From positions 1 through 8,504 of the forward strand of contig CADCWK010000079.1 of assembly GCA_902806375.1 (NCBI GenBank): a stretch of DNA of 8,504 nt. Reading direction: 5' to 3'. The position numbers and the translations under genes were made by a program. The DNA is from an uncultured Thermomicrobiales bacterium (GTDB taxonomy: Bacteria > Chloroflexota > Chloroflexia > Thermomicrobiales > UBA6265). Shown piece by piece: positions 5,514 through 8,504 of the stretch. The notes under the pieces were generated by a model. That model made no database searches. It was not told the DNA's origin and saw only the letters and a program-made list of their open reading frames with translations. How positions within the stretch are numbered: the stretch's first letter is position 1; each line of letters opens with the position of its first letter.

Positions 5514-8369
5514 CTACCGGTTGGGCGCGAGGAAGGCGGAGACGATGAACCCGTTGCCGTAGCCCGTGTTGCGCAGCGGGTACCAGGTGTACCCGTTCGC
5601 GTTGGTCGGGGCCCCGGTCACGGTGAACACCTGCCCGGCCGGGATCAGGTTGGCGATCGGGGAGGAGGTACTCGGGCCGGTCCGGTAGTTGACCGATCCG
5701 GACGTCGTGCGGACGGACGAGCCAACCGCGAATTGTCCGGACGTGGGTGGCGGGGTCGTCGGGGTCGAGCCGCCCGCTACGAGGAACGCGCTCGCCAGGT
5801 AGCCATCGCCGAAGCGCGAGTTCCGGACCGGGTACCAGGTGTAGCCGCTGGCGGTCGTCGGAGCCCCGGTCACCGTGAAGGTCTGGCCAGTGGACGTCAC
5901 GCCGATGATGCGGGCCGTCGTACTCGGCCCCGCGCGGAAATTGACATCTCCGCCCGTCACGGAGACCGTCGAACCGACCACGAACTGGCCGCTCGTCGGG
6001 GGTGGGGTCGGTTCCGGGGTCGGCGCCGGGCCGGGAGCCGTTCCCCCGGCGACCAGGAACGCGCCGGCGAGATACCCGCTCCCGTAGGCCGGACTCTGGA
6101 CGGGATACCACGTGTATCCGGTGGCCGTGGTCGGGGCGCCGGTTACCGTCAGCACCCGTCCGTCGGGGACCGTGTTGACGATCGACGCGGTGGAACTCGG
6201 GCCGGAGCGAAGGTTGAGCGTGCCGCCGGTGGTCGTGACGGTGGAGCCCACCGGGAACTGGGTGGTCGGTGGGGTGGGCGTGGTCTCCGGCGGGGTCTCG
6301 ACGCCGGGGATGTTGAGCTGGCTGGCGAGCACCCAGCCGCCGCCGTACCCCTGCCGGAAGACGCCGTACCAGGTCTGACCATCGGTCTTGATGGGACCGT
6401 CGGTCACCTGGACCTGGAGGCCGGCGGGCAGGACCGAGAGGGTCGACCACTGGGTGCCCGGCCGGGAGCGGAGGTTGGTGCTGGATCGCACGGTCGCGTA
6501 GATGATCTGCCCGGCGGGCGCACCGGGTCCGCCGAGGGTCAGGAAATCCTCCAGCACCCAGCCGGAACCGTTCGCGGCCGTCCGCACCGCCCACCACGTC
6601 TCGCCACCGCTCTGGGTCGGGCCGCCGGTAATGGTGATCGCGGTGCCGAACGGGAGGGCCGCGAGGACGCTGCCGCCGGAACCGGCCGCCGACCGGAGGT
6701 TCAGGGTGGCGGCATTGACGGTCGCATTGGCTCCGATCGCGAAGCCGACGGGCGGGCCGCTGACCTGCCGGATGTAATCGCGGACCACCCAGCCCGAACC
6801 GCGGTTGGTCGTGATCTGCCACCAGGTATAGCCGGTGGCGGTCGTCGGGCCGCCAATGACGGTGCCCTGGGTCCCGTTCGGGAGGGGGGCGACGATCGAG
6901 CCGGACGTGCTGGGCTGCGACCGCATGTTGAGCAGGTCGGTCGAGACGGCGACGGTGGACCCGATCACGATGCCCGTCGGTGGGGCGGTGGACGGGGCGA
7001 TCACCGTGTTGGCGACGAACCCGCTGCCGTAGGACCCGCGGACCGGATACCAGGTGTAGCCGTCGGCCGTCGTCGGGGCACCGGTGATCGTCAGCGGCGT
7101 GCCGAGGTTCATCCCGGCGATCGGCTGGCCAGTGATCCGGGCGGCCGCCCGCAGGTTGGCGCCCGCGACCGTGACCGTCACGACGTCGCCAACGGCATAC
7201 CCCGTCCCGGTCGAGCCACCGTTGATGACCTCGTTGACGTATCGCCGGATCAGTGGGAGGTCGTCGTAGAGATAGTCACCCGGGCAGGACGACTGGTTGA
7301 CGTCGCGGTGGGCCGCGATCGTGGGCAGGTTCGGGACCTGGAGGAAGTCAGCGGAGCCGAGGGGGTTGAGGTTGCGGCCGGTGTAGGCGGTGATCGCCAC
7401 GATGGCGGCCTGGGCCGCGGTGGTGACGTCCTGGAAGGAGAACTTGCCGATGACGCCGATGCCGGAACTGCCGTAGGCATACTGGAAGGCGTGCCCCCCG
7501 ACGACGTTGTCGCCCCCGGCCCGGCCCTCATAGATGTTGCCCCGGAAATCGACCAGGTAGTTGTAGCCGATGTCGCCCCAGCCCTGGGTGACCGTGTGGT
7601 AGTAGTAGATCGAGCGCATCGCCGCGAACGGGTCCTGGAAGTTCGGGGTGTCGGTGTGGTGGATGATGACGTGTTCCACCTCCACGTACTCCTTCTCCCA
7701 GATCTCGCCCTGCTCGTCGTAGCGCAGGTCCTCGTCGGCTCCCCATTCGGCCCGCGAGATCACGCGAGGTCGCGTCACTTCCGCCGCGCCGACGCCCAGC
7801 CCGGCGTCGAACGTCGACGGTCCGCTGGTGCTGTCGAGGTAGGTGAAGCTCAGGCCGCTGATCTGGGTCGGGACACCGTCGGCGTCGGCCGTCTCGTACC
7901 GGACGAAGCTGCTCGGCTCGGTGAAGACGAGGTCGGCGAAGATCCGGCCGTCCCGCGTCGGCCGTCCGAGGTCGTTGCTCGCCGTGACGGCGACCGGGTC
8001 GGTGTAGGTCACGTCATCGGCGCTGAAGCTCATCGCGACCGTCACGGGGAAGCCGACCGAGCCGGACCAGTGCACACCGACGGCGGTGAACGGGAAGTTG
8101 CTGGTGAAGGAGCTGACGCCGCCGAGGGAGACCGACTGGGCCCCGACGCCGTCTCCACCCTCGACGAAGGTGTCGGCCAGCGTCCCGCCGGCCTGGGCGA
8201 GTGCGGCGTCCGGGGTGCGGGTCGCGGAGAGGCCAGAGAGCGCCAGTGCGCCCGCGGCGATCCCGGCCTTGAGGACGACCCTTCGGTCCAGCCGGGTCGG
8301 GAGGACTTCCGAGGCGGAGGTCGTCCTCACGACCTCACTGGGCCCGCTGACGTTGCGCGGCACGCACAT
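5514..8369 (-). CDS. Tat-exported N-acetylmuramoyl-L-alanine amidase (PGRP/Amidase_2) with seven SH3-like repeats
   Basis: A 951-residue cell-wall hydrolase expected to cut the bond between N-acetylmuramic acid and L-alanine. The start is taken at 8369 because AAGGGG lies 9 nt upstream; a GTG at 8477 in the same frame would add 36 residues but has no ribosome binding site. Seen: a Tat-like signal LDRRVVLKAGIAAGALALSG (27-46, twin Arg 29-30) with a likely cleavage after AQA (about 60); a beta-rich module of unassigned family (about 65-185); the amidase domain (about 200-384) with HHTDTPN (zinc ligand H237), GWGDIGYNYLVD (Y269), GRAGGDNVVGGHA, and HRDVNQSSCPGD (zinc ligands H354 and C362, spaced 8 as in T7 lysozyme); then seven SH3-like repeats (389-947). 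Thr/Pro-rich linkers precede repeats 5-7. It is not part of an obvious operon with rplI. Enzyme family is firm; substrate preference and physiological role (turnover, division, predation) are not visible. Confidence 0.92.
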   Translation of the reverse strand: MCVPRNVSGPSEVVRTTSASEVLPTRLDRRVVLKAGIAAGALALSGLSATRTPDAALAQAGGTLADTFVEGGDGVGAQSVSLGGVSSFTSNFPFTAVGVHWSGSVGFPVTVAMSFSADDVTYTDPVAVTASNDLGRPTRDGRIFADLVFTEPSSFVRYETADADGVPTQISGLSFTYLDSTSGPSTFDAGLGVGAAEVTRPRVISRAEWGADEDLRYDEQGEIWEKEYVEVEHVIIHHTDTPNFQDPFAAMRSIYYYHTVTQGWGDIGYNYLVDFRGNIYEGRAGGDNVVGGHAFQYAYGSSGIGVIGKFSFQDVTTAAQAAIVAITAYTGRNLNPLGSADFLQVPNLPTIAAHRDVNQSSCPGDYLYDDLPLIRRYVNEVINGGSTGTGYAVGDVVTVTVAGANLRAAARITGQPIAGMNLGTPLTITGAPTTADGYTWYPVRGSYGSGFVANTVIAPSTAPPTGIVIGSTVAVSTDLLNMRSQPSTSGSIVAPLPNGTQGTVIGGPTTATGYTWWQITTNRGSGWVVRDYIRQVSGPPVGFAIGANATVNAATLNLRSAAGSGGSVLAALPFGTAITITGGPTQSGGETWWAVRTAANGSGWVLEDFLTLGGPGAPAGQIIYATVRSSTNLRSRPGTQWSTLSVLPAGLQVQVTDGPIKTDGQTWYGVFRQGYGGGWVLASQLNIPGVETPPETTPTPPTTQFPVGSTVTTTGGTLNLRSGPSSTASIVNTVPDGRVLTVTGAPTTATGYTWYPVQSPAYGSGYLAGAFLVAGGTAPGPAPTPEPTPPPTSGQFVVGSTVSVTGGDVNFRAGPSTTARIIGVTSTGQTFTVTGAPTTASGYTWYPVRNSRFGDGYLASAFLVAGGSTPTTPPPTSGQFAVGSSVRTTSGSVNYRTGPSTSSPIANLIPAGQVFTVTGAPTNANGYTWYPLRNTGYGNGFIVSAFLAPNR
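5529..7205 (-). repeat. Seven tandem bacterial SH3-like repeats within the amidase gene
   Basis: Units of about 70 residues, in translation order, lie at 7205-6999, 6977-6768, 6752-6540, 6518-6312, 6263-6054, 5990-5781 and 5738-5529. Each has a 'VGSTV' type first strand, an NLRSGPS-like motif (NLRAAA, NMRSQPS, NLRSAAG, NLRSRPG, NLRSGPS, NFRAGPS, NYRTGPS) and a closing G-[FWY]-[ILV]-x4-[IL] strand. Repeats 1, 5, 6 and 7 share TGAPT followed by GYTWYP. Repeats 2-4 have GGPT or DGP followed by TWW or TWY. At DNA level the block reading TACCAGGTGTAGCCG or a close variant recurs at 5581, 5833, 6106 and 7048. SH3b units usually bind peptidoglycan. Confidence 0.85.
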
Positions 8370-8378
8370 GCTCTTGAT

Positions 8379-8384
8379 CCCCTT
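8379..8384 (-). promoter_or_regulatory. Ribosome binding site of the amidase gene
   Basis: AAGGGG on the minus strand, 9 nt before the ATG at 8369. It is the reason for preferring the 951-residue form over the longer one beginning with GTG at 8477. Confidence 0.6.
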
Positions 8385-8451
8385 GTCGCGATAGCCTGGC
8401 GCCGGAACCCGCGCGCGTCGAACCCAGCCAGGACGACGCTCACGGGACGAT

Positions 8452-8482
8452 ACGGCTGCACCCTTCGACGGCTGCACAGCCG
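8452..8482. repeat. Two 10-bp direct repeats and an overlapping palindrome upstream of the amidase gene
   Basis: ACGGCTGCAC occurs at 8452-8461 and again at 8468-8477, a 16-bp period. The second copy overlaps a perfect 6+2+6 palindrome, CGGCTG-CA-CAGCCG (8469-8482). They lie 83-113 bp before the amidase ATG and just downstream of the extended -10-like motif, so they could be a repressor-binding site or a leader hairpin. No known regulator site is recognised. Confidence 0.35.
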
Positions 8483-8493
8483 CTGACCGCTTG

Positions 8494-8502
8494 AGCCTAT
8501 CA
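8494..8502 (-). promoter_or_regulatory. Possible extended -10 promoter of the amidase gene
   Basis: TGATAGGCT on the minus strand fits TGnTAnnnT. Any -35 region would lie past the right edge of the window and cannot be examined. A start here would give a leader of about 118 nt containing the direct repeats. Weak evidence. Confidence 0.22.
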
Positions 8503-8504
8503 GG

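Noticed and set aside
8370..8477. A longer amidase starting with GTG at 8477
   Set aside because: No Shine-Dalgarno precedes it, the added 36 residues are Arg/Pro-rich, and it would push the Tat motif about 65 residues from the N-terminus, whereas the ATG at 8369 has AAGGGG at 9 nt.
5508..8486. A 992-codon open frame on the plus strand, antisense to the amidase gene
   Set aside because: Its codon boundaries coincide with those of the amidase, so its stops could only arise opposite TTA, CTA or TCA codons, which the amidase avoids, as expected at high GC. The translation is a Gly/Arg/Asp-rich string without domains, while the minus strand encodes a clear enzyme.

Overview
The window is GC-rich (roughly two thirds G+C by eye). 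All six complete or near-complete genes, plus one cut by the left edge, lie on the minus strand. They read from right to left: a secreted peptidoglycan amidase with seven SH3-like repeats, rplI (ribosomal protein L9), dnaB (replicative helicase), a DnaD-domain protein, a DnaC/DnaI-type ATPase, cdaA (diadenylate cyclase) and the start of a YbbR-domain cdaR. No stretch over 200 bases lacks a gene, and I see no tRNA, rRNA, CRISPR array, insertion sequence or phage gene.

The gene mix fits a high-GC bacterium with a Gram-positive-like replication and cell-wall toolkit. DnaD plus a DnaI-like loader, CdaA/CdaR, and a Tat-exported PGRP-type amidase with bacterial SH3 repeats suggest Chloroflexota (Thermomicrobia/Limnocylindria-like lineages). 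That is an inference from gene content, not a marker-gene placement; a deep actinobacterial or other monoderm lineage is not excluded.

Region by region: 8504-8370 is the amidase leader, with a possible extended -10 motif, two 10-bp direct repeats and a good ribosome binding site. The amidase fills 8369-5514. After a 193-bp gap with a possible hairpin and a second extended -10-like motif comes rplI (5320-4814). A 143-bp spacer with a strong GC-rich hairpin leads to dnaB (4670-3321), followed 2 nt later by the DnaD-like gene (3318-2596), whose stop overlaps the start of the loader gene (2599-1805) in ATGA. A 95-bp spacer with an extended -10 motif precedes cdaA (1709-753), and 42 nt further on cdaR (710 to the window edge).

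Functionally the centre is a helicase-delivery module: the hexameric helicase DnaB, a DnaD-type primosome protein and an AAA+ loader with an N-terminal zinc motif, tightly coupled for translation. Downstream, CdaA makes c-di-AMP and CdaR is its membrane-anchored regulator. The amidase is a cell-wall hydrolase exported by what looks like a Tat signal. Most of this is known core biology. The points most worth checking are the DAA in place of DGA in the CdaA active site, the compact helicase/DnaD/loader cluster, the seven-repeat amidase with an unassigned N-terminal beta-rich module, and the hairpin between rplI and dnaB.
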